Positions 24,642 through 31,799 of a stretch of DNA of 62,083 bases are shown here, piece after piece. A program made the translations under genes and the position numbers. The notes under the pieces are model-generated. The model worked only from the letters and a program-made list of their open reading frames with translations. It had not been told where the DNA came from and searched no databases. Positions within the stretch are counted from its first letter, which is position 1. The number at the start of each line of letters is the position of its first letter. The DNA is from a virus, in the IMG/VR virus record IMGVR_UViG_3300017963_000293, positions 1-62,083 of that record; one strand, 5' to 3'.

Positions 24642-25499
24642 GTGAGCTACAGGCGACAACGATACGTGAAGATCCCCGAAGGGTCAGACACTCCCCTGAC
24701 GAAGGCGGAGTTTCTGGCCCACGTATCGCGCCTGGGCACTGATCTGGCGCTCGCGCGCTACCGCTACGAGCACACCATCTGCAAGGATCTGCCGAACCGG
24801 CAGTGCCTCGACGAGGAAGAGCACCAGCTCTGGCAGCTCGCGCACGAGTCCGCGAAGCGGCTGTGCGACCGCCACGACATGAGCGCGATCGAGAAGCTGG
24901 CCGAGATCGCGAAGCGGGAAGAGGCCGAGGCGATGGCGGAAGCCAAGCGCGAGGTCGTCTACTCCTCGGCCGTGGACAAGCTGCTCGAGGATCACAATGC
25001 GCCGGTCCGCAAGTTCGCCCTCGAGCAGCCGTCGCACGAGGTAGTTCGCCTCGCCATGGCGCTGCTGGACTACGCGGGATGCGAGGAGCGTGTTCCGGCC
25101 ATCCTGAGAGAGCTGGACGACGCCCGCGATTCGCAGCGCTACTACAACAATCGGCTGAAGACCTGGGCCAGCTGCGCCCACGCTCCACCAGTCTGGAAGT
25201 GCCCCCGGTGCGAAGGCGAGGGGCACATGGGCGGCACCAAGTATGCGAAAGACCCATGCAAGCTCTGCGACGGACGCGGCTTCGTGCTCGCCGACGCAGA
25301 CAGCAAGTACGACCAGTCGCACGACTACGACGAGTTGGACCTGACATACGAGGGTCGCCAGGCGATCAACAGAGGAGACGCCTGGACGCCGGAAGACGAA
25401 GCCAACGCCGCTGGCTACGAGTCGATCGAGGACGCCGAAGAGGACGGTTGGCAGTTACCCGACTGGTTCAATCCGACGGCTGAAGAGAAGGCAGCGTGA
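24642..25499 (+). CDS. Protein with DnaJ-type zinc fingers, unknown
   Basis: A 285-residue protein, GTG start with GAGGAG upstream. A helical N-terminus contains MSAIEKLAEIAKREE (about 82-96), an internal copy of the recurrent phage motif. CPRCEGEGHMGG and CKLCDGRGF (about 186-214) form a zinc module like that of DnaJ. The C-terminal tail is acidic. It overlaps the next gene by four bases. It may bind unfolded protein or RNA, but that is not established. Confidence 0.74.
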   Translation: MSYRRQRYVKIPEGSDTPLTKAEFLAHVSRLGTDLALARYRYEHTICKDLPNRQCLDEEEHQLWQLAHESAKRLCDRHDMSAIEKLAEIAKREEAEAMAEAKREVVYSSAVDKLLEDHNAPVRKFALEQPSHEVVRLAMALLDYAGCEERVPAILRELDDARDSQRYYNNRLKTWASCAHAPPVWKCPRCEGEGHMGGTKYAKDPCKLCDGRGFVLADADSKYDQSHDYDELDLTYEGRQAINRGDAWTPEDEANAAGYESIEDAEEDGWQLPDWFNPTAEEKAA

Positions 25500-26299
25500 C
25501 CGAAGAGAACGACAAGCCAGCGATCACCGCAGCTACCCGCACCCAGGGCCGGCTCACGTTCCAGTACTACGGCCTCCGCCGGCACTGGACATGGACGCTC
25601 TCTCACAAGACCCGGGATCTCGTCTCCGCGATGCGCGGCGCATGGGGCAGTGACGTGGACATCGTGACGATGCTCGGCGCCGGCCCGCGCGCGCCCTATC
25701 AGGACTGGCAGCGATTCGACTCCACGTACGAGGTCGTGGATCTCGGCCGGAACAGGAAGAAGGCCGAGGAGATCATCGCCGAGCTGAAGCGGGAGGCGAG
25801 CGCAGAGAAAGATCTCCGTGCTCACGTGGCCCGAGACCTCGCGCATGAGACCAGAGAGTCTGTGGAGGGTTTCGTGCAGCGTTGCAAGGATCTCCAGGAG
25901 TCAGTCGGTCAATCGATCTCGCGGCGCGGTCTCCTGTGGACGGCGTACGAGAAGGATCTCAACAGCGTGGCCACCACCGACTTCCAGAGAGAGTGGGCCG
26001 AGAAGCTACTCAAGGAGAAACCAGAGGGTCCGCTGATCAGCGCCCTCCGCATGGCGCTGGCCGAAGCGAAGAAGGAGCTGCTCGCTGGTGATACCGTGGG
26101 ACGCAAGACCTGGAACGCGAAGGACGTCGAGCACGCCATCGCGGCCACCAAGGGTTGCGCGCTCGTCGCTTGGGTCGGGAAGCTCTCCGACTGGATCAGG
26201 GAGTGGATGAGCTGGGAAGAGGCCAAGCAGAGGGTGTCCGACCGCAAACTCGGCGTCTTAGCCAACAGGATCATCGAGAAGACCGGCGAGATCAGCTGA
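25496..26299 (+). CDS. Unknown helical protein
   Basis: A 267-residue protein with GTG start in a GTGA overlap. The N-terminal 90 residues contain strands (RLTFQYYGLRRHWTWTL); the rest is helical and charged. No motif or family is recognised. Confidence 0.7.
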   Translation: MTEENDKPAITAATRTQGRLTFQYYGLRRHWTWTLSHKTRDLVSAMRGAWGSDVDIVTMLGAGPRAPYQDWQRFDSTYEVVDLGRNRKKAEEIIAELKREASAEKDLRAHVARDLAHETRESVEGFVQRCKDLQESVGQSISRRGLLWTAYEKDLNSVATTDFQREWAEKLLKEKPEGPLISALRMALAEAKKELLAGDTVGRKTWNAKDVEHAIAATKGCALVAWVGKLSDWIREWMSWEEAKQRVSDRKLGVLANRIIEKTGEIS

Positions 26300-26306
26300 G
26301 GCCGGT

Positions 26307-26314
26307 GGTAGAAC
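26307..26314 (+). promoter_or_regulatory. GGTAGAAC promoter-like element
   Basis: Upstream of the zinc-ribbon gene, with AGGAGAGCAG ribosome site between element and ATG. Confidence 0.5.
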
Positions 26315-26329
26315 TCGGTAGGAGAGCAG

Positions 26330-26722
26330 ATGGGTAGGGACAAGAACTGGAGCGAGGCCAACGAGTTTGAGGCTGCCCCGTGCCCGATGCCGGCATGCGA
26401 TGGCCATCTGGCCGCGCTCTACAGCGTCACCATGTCGGCGCCCTACCCATGGGAGCAGGTCGGCTTCACGAAGTCGTCGATCAAGACCTCTCGCGTGCAG
26501 ATCGTGGCCGCCGCCTGGGAGCTGGCCCAGCCCTTCTGCCCGAGCTGCGGCTGGCGCGAGCGCGAGCGGCGGGAGAGCGCCAAGAGCGAGGCGATCTTGC
26601 GGTTGATGCGGGCGCTCATCCTGCGTGGCGTGAGCGCGGCCGAGATCCAGGCGATCGTCGGCGATTCGACCAGCACGATCGACGTGATGGCCGCGACTCA
26701 CCCCGATCCGAGCGACGACTAG
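26330..26722 (+). CDS. Zinc-ribbon protein with helical C-terminus
   Basis: A 130-residue protein. CPMPACDGHL (about 19-28) and CPSCGWRERER (about 71-81) suggest one four-Cys zinc ribbon. The end, RALILRGVSAAEIQAIVGDS, looks like a helix-turn-helix. This could be a small DNA-binding regulator. It converges with the Nudix gene, overlapping by four bases. Confidence 0.7.
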   Translation: MGRDKNWSEANEFEAAPCPMPACDGHLAALYSVTMSAPYPWEQVGFTKSSIKTSRVQIVAAAWELAQPFCPSCGWRERERRESAKSEAILRLMRALILRGVSAAEIQAIVGDSTSTIDVMAATHPDPSDD

Positions 26723-28194
26723 CTGCCTCCGTAGAGCTTCCAGATCGGGTAGCTCTTGTAGCTGGTCTGCTTCTTCTGCGGCGGCCACTGCTTCAGCGGC
26801 TCGTGCTTCGTCGGCTTCTTGGGGACCGGCGAGATGACGATCCGGCTCGGGCCGACTGACGCGCCTGACTTCCCGATGGGCACCGTCTTCGGCTTGACCG
26901 GCGTCCGCAGCGCCGAGATCGGAAGCGGCTTCTTCACATCGCCGACCGGCTTCCACATCCGCTTGATGACTGGGAGCAGCTTCTCGACAACCTCTTCCAT
27001 CCGGTAGCTCCGCTTGATCGCGGCACGCAGTGGGATCCACTCGGAGCGCGCCATCTCATGGTCGGTCCCCGCGCCGGGTTTCCCGCCAGTGCGCCTCATC
27101 ACGAAGTAGTGCGTCGTGTTCTCCCAGCGGAAGGCCATCGTCCTGATCTCATCGGCCTGGGAGTCGATGAACTTGGCCTCCTTCGGATACTGCTCCTTCA
27201 GCAGCTTCAGGACGAGTGGCAGGTCGTACTTGCCGAGATCACCGAACTTGCTCTTGGTGACGTGCGCCTTGCTGTTCGCGACCTTCGCGTGAACACCGCT
27301 CTCCTCCTTGACCTCGCGGGACGCGCCTTTGGTCAGACCCTCGCCGATGTCGAGGCCCCCCTTCGGAAACACCCAGTAGGTGCCGTACTTGGGAGCGACC
27401 TGGCAGGCCAGGACTGGCAGCTCCCAGAGATCTGGACCCTCGAGCGTCCTGAAGACGATCCCACCGGCCGCGACGCGTGGGATGTACGACACCTTCTTCT
27501 TGAAGCCGTCCACCAGATCGCGGAGCTTCTGCTGCTCGGGCGAGAGCTTCGTCTTCTTCGGTGGCAGATTCCTCGACGACTTCTTGCCGCCGCCCACGCC
27601 CCACCAGCCGGTCTGCTGAATGTCCTCGTCGCCCCAGCTGACTCCGGCGAACGGGTCGTCTGCGATGGCCTTCTTCCACGCCTTCGATGACAGCTTGCTG
27701 CCACCGCCCCGGCCCTTCTGCTTCTCCTTCGACTTCTGGCCCTTCCTCCGGTAGTGGGCCACGCCCAGCTTGACCAGGAGCTTCATCCGCTCCTCGTCGT
27801 TGCCCACCCAGGCGGCTGTGTGCGGCAGGTCTCCCTTGCGGCCGGCGCGCTCGAGGTGGCGCTTGAGGTTGCCGTCGGTGATGTAGATCCGATCGAGCGC
27901 CCAGCGGCCGACCTCGGTCTCGACGAAGCTCGGCACACGGAGCTTCTTCGGCCTCGCCTTCTTGCCGGCACCTCCACCGAACTTGCCTCCGGCCTCGAGC
28001 CACGCCTTCCAGGTGACGCCGGGCGGCTTGACGCCCTTCTTGAGCGCCTCCTTGGTGATCTCACCCGACTTGCCGGCCGGCGTCTTGTGACGTGGCACCG
28101 GCTTGAGCGGCTTGAGAGGGCGGCGGCGGCCGGAGCGACCAGTCTTTCCCCGGTAAGCCTCGAGCAGCGTGGTCAGCGTGGTCAGCGTGGTCAT
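26719..28194 (-). CDS. Nudix hydrolase with long basic flanks
   Basis: A 491-residue protein. A perfect Nudix box GGLDIGEG...REVKEESGV (G-x5-E-x7-REVxEExG) sits at about residues 275-297, preceded by AAGGIVFRT, so a nucleoside-diphosphate-linked substrate is likely. The N-terminal 230 residues and the C-terminal 100 are Lys/Gly/Pro-rich and resemble linkers of injected or virion-associated multi-domain proteins. The start region has three nearly identical ACCACGCTG-type units encoding TTLTTLTTL. The substrate is unknown. Confidence 0.78.
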   Translation of the reverse strand: MTTLTTLTTLLEAYRGKTGRSGRRRPLKPLKPVPRHKTPAGKSGEITKEALKKGVKPPGVTWKAWLEAGGKFGGGAGKKARPKKLRVPSFVETEVGRWALDRIYITDGNLKRHLERAGRKGDLPHTAAWVGNDEERMKLLVKLGVAHYRRKGQKSKEKQKGRGGGSKLSSKAWKKAIADDPFAGVSWGDEDIQQTGWWGVGGGKKSSRNLPPKKTKLSPEQQKLRDLVDGFKKKVSYIPRVAAGGIVFRTLEGPDLWELPVLACQVAPKYGTYWVFPKGGLDIGEGLTKGASREVKEESGVHAKVANSKAHVTKSKFGDLGKYDLPLVLKLLKEQYPKEAKFIDSQADEIRTMAFRWENTTHYFVMRRTGGKPGAGTDHEMARSEWIPLRAAIKRSYRMEEVVEKLLPVIKRMWKPVGDVKKPLPISALRTPVKPKTVPIGKSGASVGPSRIVISPVPKKPTKHEPLKQWPPQKKQTSYKSYPIWKLYGGS

Positions 28195-28234
28195 GCTCGC
28201 GATTCTAACGATCGGCGGGCTCGCGTGCGATCGT

Positions 28235-28750
28235 CTAGCCCCACCGCTTCTTCAGCTTGGCGTTCATCGGGTGCTCGATCGAGGTCTTCAGGAGACGGCT
28301 CACGCCGCTCCCGTCCCACTTGGAGCCCCGGCGCGTGCGGAGGAGCCGACCGTTCAGGTCGGCAGCGATCTGCTCGTGGGTCCATCCCTTCTTCTTCCCC
28401 TTGAGGATCCACCGCATGACGTCCTGCTCTTCCTTGGCGACCACGACACGCTCGCCGTGACGTCGCCAACCGAAGGGCGGTGTCCCGAAGGGAACGTAGC
28501 CCTCCGGCCAAGGACGATCGTCATTCTTCTTTTCCTTCTCCTTCGGGCCGGCCTCCGGTGCGCTACCGGCGTCCTCACTCGCCAGCGCCTCGTGCTCGTC
28601 CGGGGCAGCGATCACGAAGTTCTCGGGCAGGTGCGGCACCATCGGCAGGACGGTGCTGAGACGAATGCGAAGATCGTGGCAGCAGTCATCGTCGGGCAGA
28701 TGCAGAAGGATCAGCTCCATCTCGTCTGCGTCGAGCTTCAGGAAAGGCAT
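28235..28750 (-). CDS. Stand-alone serine-recombinase 'Recombinase' domain protein
   Basis: A 171-residue protein, ATG at 28750 with AGGAGG upstream. The second half (GYVPFGTPPFGWRRHG, EEQDVMRWILKGKKKG, IAADLNGRLLRTRRG, WDGSGVSRLLKT) follows the pattern of the DNA-binding Recombinase domain of large serine integrases. The resolvase catalytic domain is absent, replaced by an acidic N-terminus. It could bind attachment-like DNA or be a remnant. Confidence 0.66.
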   Translation of the reverse strand: MPFLKLDADEMELILLHLPDDDCCHDLRIRLSTVLPMVPHLPENFVIAAPDEHEALASEDAGSAPEAGPKEKEKKNDDRPWPEGYVPFGTPPFGWRRHGERVVVAKEEQDVMRWILKGKKKGWTHEQIAADLNGRLLRTRRGSKWDGSGVSRLLKTSIEHPMNAKLKKRWG

Positions 28751-28770
28751 GGGTCGAACCTCCTGGTGTG

Positions 28771-28779
28771 GTTCTACCC
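28771..28779 (-). promoter_or_regulatory. GGGTAGAAC promoter-like element
   Basis: Upstream of the recombinase-domain gene; the AGGAGG ribosome site follows before the ATG, so this transcript has a leader. Confidence 0.55.
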
Positions 28780-28977
28780 GGCGTTTCCACACTCCCGGAC
28801 GTCGATCAGCTTCCTCAGCGCGCGGAAGGACTCGCGGCGAGGGTTGATGCCGAGGCGCAGAACCGATCGCGCGACGGCCATCATCTTGGTGCTCCCGTGA
28901 GCGAAGACCTCGTCCCGGAAGAACTGGGGCGTCTTCTCGTCGAGGTGCGTCAGGGCGATCAGGTAGTCCGGCTGCAT
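28774..28977 (-). CDS. Small protein, unknown
   Basis: A 67-residue protein, MQPDYLIALTHLDEKTPQFF, with AGGAG upstream. Helical C-terminus (ESFRALRKLIDVRE). No family is recognised. Confidence 0.62.
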   Translation of the reverse strand: MQPDYLIALTHLDEKTPQFFRDEVFAHGSTKMMAVARSVLRLGINPRRESFRALRKLIDVRECGNAG

Positions 28978-29059
28978 GGTTCTCCTGCTCTTACCCTAGA
29001 CACCCGACACCAGACGTGCCCGTCACCCGATCGCAAGTTGCCTACAAGTCGGCTTGTGA

Positions 29060-29073
29060 CAAGGACTTACGTC
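29060..29073 (+). repeat. CAAGGACTTACGTC, copy 1
   Basis: A 14-base sequence found identically at 61711-61724, with an 11-base core at 40549-40559. It lies in the gap after the minus-strand gene. Its role is unknown. Confidence 0.45.
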
Positions 29074-29465
29074 TCAGATTCGCCGGACAGCCCACGGCGC
29101 GGCCACGGCCGGCGGAGCGCGTCGAGTATCTGCTGCCGGCCGGTCAGCGGCCCCTCGTGTTCCGGCTCGTGCTCGGGCTCCGGCTCGGGCTCCGGCTCGG
29201 GCTCTGGGACCGGCCGCCTCCGACGACGTCTACAAGCCGGAGGACTCAGCTTGGGCAGCTCCCTGGGATGTTCCTTGTGGATCGGAAGCACCGCCGACTC
29301 GTACTCCTCCCACGTGTGACCGCCCGTGTGGATTACCCGCAGGAAGTCGGTGTAGATCGAACGCTCTTTGCGTCGGTACTTCTCCCAGATCCGCGTACAG
29401 TGCTCGTTAACGGCGTACTCGCCGTAGGCCCGGCGGGCAACCAGCTCCTTCTCGTGGTCGGTCAT
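29067..29465 (-). CDS. Small protein with Pro-Glu repeat, unknown
   Basis: A 132-residue protein starting MTDHEKELVARRAYGEYAVN, overlapping its upstream neighbour (ATGA). A helical first half is followed by RRRRRR and then a PEPEPEPEPEPEHEPEHE repeat (about 92-110), encoded by a GGCTCC/GGCTCG tract. Function is unknown. Confidence 0.66.
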   Translation of the reverse strand: MTDHEKELVARRAYGEYAVNEHCTRIWEKYRRKERSIYTDFLRVIHTGGHTWEEYESAVLPIHKEHPRELPKLSPPACRRRRRRPVPEPEPEPEPEPEHEPEHEGPLTGRQQILDALRRPWPRRGLSGESET

Positions 29466-29833
29466 CGGTAAGGATCGATCCCGACCTCGCCGTAGCGCGT
29501 GCTGACGAACCCGTCGCGCCCGCACGTGAGCGACTCTCGCTCCGCGCGTCTGAGGAGATCGCCGAGCCGGTCGACGACGCTCGCGTTCGGATCAGGGATG
29601 ATGGTGAGGCCGAGCTGGAGGAAGATCTCGCCGCCCTCGCGCTCGTCAACCGAACCGCACTGCAAGTAGACCTCGCCCTCCGGCTTGACCACCGAGCCAA
29701 ACAGCGTTCGCACCAGGTCGCGGATCGTGCGATCCGGCGAGAACGACTTCGGCTTAGGCTCCGGCTGCGTCAGAGGAGTCTGCTGCCTCACCCCCTTCTT
29801 CCGCCTCGCCTTCTTCCGCTTCTTCCGCGCCAT
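29462..29833 (-). CDS. Small protein with recurrent motif
   Basis: A 123-residue protein with a Lys/Arg-rich N-terminus (ARKKRKKARRKKG) and a folded second half containing ASVVDRLGDLLRR (about 84-96), the recurrent motif. It overlaps the upstream gene by 80 bases, unusually long here, so one of the two starts may be wrong. Confidence 0.64.
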   Translation of the reverse strand: MARKKRKKARRKKGVRQQTPLTQPEPKPKSFSPDRTIRDLVRTLFGSVVKPEGEVYLQCGSVDEREGGEIFLQLGLTIIPDPNASVVDRLGDLLRRAERESLTCGRDGFVSTRYGEVGIDPYR

Positions 29834-30272
29834 CGAGGTAGACCGCCTTTCGAGCCCTCGCCACCGCCGCCTCGGCCACGCGGAGAGCCTGTTCCATGTT
29901 CAGCACGGCCGCTTCGGCCTGCTTCACACGTCGGTCGATATAGAGAACCGTCGCCATCTCCTTGGCCGACATGATCTCAGCTGAGAACAAGCCGGCCGCA
30001 GCTATCCGATCTGGGTTCATGCCCTTCCATCGCCGGAGACGGTCGATCTCTTCCAGCATGATCAGCCATCCGTGGACCGTCAACGAGCGCGTTTTCCCCT
30101 TCTGCTGTCCGACTGCGGCCATCGAATCGAACATGACCTTCTTCTGGATCGCGTAGTCGTCGCCGCTCCAGCCGCGAGGTGGAGCGTAGTGCTGGTAGGC
30201 CGCGTGAAACAGGTCGTCGAGCAGCAGTCGCCAGGTCTTGATGCCGAGTGTGATCGCAACGGTCACGGTCAC
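29754..30272 (-). CDS. Helical protein with acidic tail, unknown
   Basis: A 172-residue protein with GTG start in a GTGA overlap. The middle is a long helix (RRVKQAEAAVLNMEQALRVA); the tail is Glu/Ala-rich (EEAEEGEAEEGGEA). No family is recognised. Confidence 0.64.
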   Translation of the reverse strand: MTVTVAITLGIKTWRLLLDDLFHAAYQHYAPPRGWSGDDYAIQKKVMFDSMAAVGQQKGKTRSLTVHGWLIMLEEIDRLRRWKGMNPDRIAAAGLFSAEIMSAKEMATVLYIDRRVKQAEAAVLNMEQALRVAEAAVARARKAVYLDGAEEAEEGEAEEGGEAADSSDAAGA

Positions 30273-30856
30273 GCGTCATCGCCCTCGGTCTCGGTCTCGG
30301 TCTCGCCGAGCTGCTCGCGGATGGCCTTCATGTACCAGATGTTCTTGATCTCGTCGTCGGTGATCTCACGCACATCGTCAGGCGACTTGATCGGTCCCCA
30401 GAAGGAGCCACATCCGAAGAAGATCTTGCCGAGCGACGGTACGAAGATCGCCGGGTTGCCGTGTCCCAGGCTGATCTGAAGGAGTCCGGTGACGTCGTCG
30501 TGCCGGAGGCTCATGCCGATCGGCAGATCGCCCAGGAGGATGCCGAAGAAGGTCTTGCCCTCGTACTCCTTTCGACACGACCGGACACTGACGAAAGTCC
30601 CCGGCTTGCGGAGGCCGCGCCCATGCTCGTCCAGCCACTCCATCAGCAAGTTCTCGGCCATGATCCCGGTAACCTCGATGGGGAACCGGAACTCCTGGGA
30701 CGGGCGGCTGCCGACCTCGGCCATCTCGCCTTCGATGGTCTCGGGATCGACCTCGCCGAGGAGGCTCTCGCAGAGCACGCGGTGCGCCTCCTCAGCCTGC
30801 TGGATTCGGTAGAGGCTGGCCATGATCCGCTCGCGGGGAGAGAGTTCGTCCGACAT
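30269..30856 (-). CDS. Unknown protein
   Basis: A 195-residue protein, ATG with AGGAGG upstream. It has a helical N-terminus (SPRERIMASLYRIQQAEEAH) and a strand-rich centre (TFVSVRSCRKEYEGKTFFG, IFVPSLGKIFFGCGSFWG). Four-base overlap with the downstream gene. No family is recognised. Confidence 0.68.
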   Translation of the reverse strand: MSDELSPRERIMASLYRIQQAEEAHRVLCESLLGEVDPETIEGEMAEVGSRPSQEFRFPIEVTGIMAENLLMEWLDEHGRGLRKPGTFVSVRSCRKEYEGKTFFGILLGDLPIGMSLRHDDVTGLLQISLGHGNPAIFVPSLGKIFFGCGSFWGPIKSPDDVREITDDEIKNIWYMKAIREQLGETETETEGDDA

Positions 30857-30888
30857 CGATCCTCCTAGAGCGCCTCGCTCACGGTGGC

Positions 30889-30897
30889 GTTCTACCC
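30889..30897 (-). promoter_or_regulatory. GGGTAGAAC promoter-like element
   Basis: Starts the cluster of three genes ending at 29462; a leader with AGGAGG separates it from the ATG. Confidence 0.55.
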
Positions 30898-30905
30898 TCG
30901 TTCGC

Positions 30906-31256
30906 CTATCGGTTGTCACCCTCGCCGTGTAGCACGCCACGGTCTTTTCGATCGGACAGCTTGGCGACATTGGCCTCCAGCACCTCGTTGACGCTGAAGC
31001 CAAGCTCGGTGCAGACCTGGGAGAAGTACCAGGCGATGTCGCCTAGCTCGCCCTTGATCGCCGGGTCTTCGCAGAGCGTCATCAGGTTCTCGCCGCCCCG
31101 GAGCCGCTTCTTGAGCTTCTCGGCGAACTCGCCGAGTTCGCCCATCAGGCCGAGGACCGTGTAGACGATCCGAACGTCGTCCTTGTCCATCGGCGGTACC
31201 GAGTCCACGTAGATCGCGGTGCCCCGCGCCCTCGCCTGGTAGATGTCTCCGTCCAT
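30906..31256 (-). CDS. MazG-like nucleotide pyrophosphohydrolase
   Basis: A 116-residue protein. GLMGELGEFAEKLKKRLRG (about 37-55) and KGELGDIAWYFSQVC (about 67-81) supply the ExxE and ExxD metal-binding helices of the MazG fold. VNEVLEANVAKLSDRKDRG follows, as is usual for the phage version. It would hydrolyse NTPs, or possibly alarmones, during infection. I chose the ATG at 31256 with AGGAG seven bases upstream over a TTG at 31262. Confidence 0.85.
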   Translation of the reverse strand: MDGDIYQARARGTAIYVDSVPPMDKDDVRIVYTVLGLMGELGEFAEKLKKRLRGGENLMTLCEDPAIKGELGDIAWYFSQVCTELGFSVNEVLEANVAKLSDRKDRGVLHGEGDNR

Positions 31257-31258
31257 GC

Positions 31259-31723
31259 TCAATCTCCTGGTGGTGTCAGAGCGCCCAGCGCGTCGATCGC
31301 ATCCAGGTGCTCGGTGAGTCCGAGCTGGAGAACGCGTTCCAGCTCGTCGGCGAACTCGCCACGATACCGCATGGAAAAGAATCGGAACGCGTCGAGCGTC
31401 GCCGTCATACAGATACTCAGCTGGGCCACCGATCGCCGTTGGATCTCCTCGGTACTAAGGTCCAAGGAGGCGAACCTGGGCCGAGTCGGGTGGTAGCCAC
31501 CGCGCACTCGTACAGTCTTCGGCTCCGCAGCCGTCCGCATCGAGTGTAGAGCGGTGCTCACCTGAGCTGCACTCCGCCGAACATCGTCGTATCCAGGCTC
31601 TCGGCCGCGCGCGTTCAGGTAGCCGCCGACGCCATCGAAGACGGCTGCGAGCTTCTTCCAGCTCACGCCTCGCGCGATGCACTTGTCGAAGAGGCCCTGT
31701 AGGCCGACGATGCGGTCTTCCAC
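31259..31723 (-). CDS. Small protein ending in recurrent motif
   Basis: A 154-residue helical protein with GTG start, six bases after TAGAAC (leaderless). It ends HLDAIDALGALTPPGD, a C-terminal copy of the recurrent motif. No other domain is recognised. It overlaps the MazG gene, suggesting joint expression. Confidence 0.7.
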   Translation of the reverse strand: MEDRIVGLQGLFDKCIARGVSWKKLAAVFDGVGGYLNARGREPGYDDVRRSAAQVSTALHSMRTAAEPKTVRVRGGYHPTRPRFASLDLSTEEIQRRSVAQLSICMTATLDAFRFFSMRYRGEFADELERVLQLGLTEHLDAIDALGALTPPGD

Positions 31724-31729
31724 AATGAG

Positions 31730-31738
31730 GTTCTACCC
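31730..31738 (-). promoter_or_regulatory. GGGTAGAAC element, leaderless spacing
   Basis: TAGAAC is followed by six bases and a GTG start. Confidence 0.62.
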
Positions 31739-31799
31739 AGCGCAGCGGACACCGGAACCGAGCTGAGCATCTCGACACGGTTGCCGAGATCTAAACGAC

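Noticed and set aside
23569-25347. 592-residue minus-strand open frame
   Set aside because: Antisense of two genes with recognisable ribosome sites and a DnaJ-type zinc finger.
29167-29215. GGCTCC/GGCTCG tandem tract as an iteron origin
   Set aside because: It encodes the Pro-Glu repeat of a small protein, and there are no other origin features nearby.
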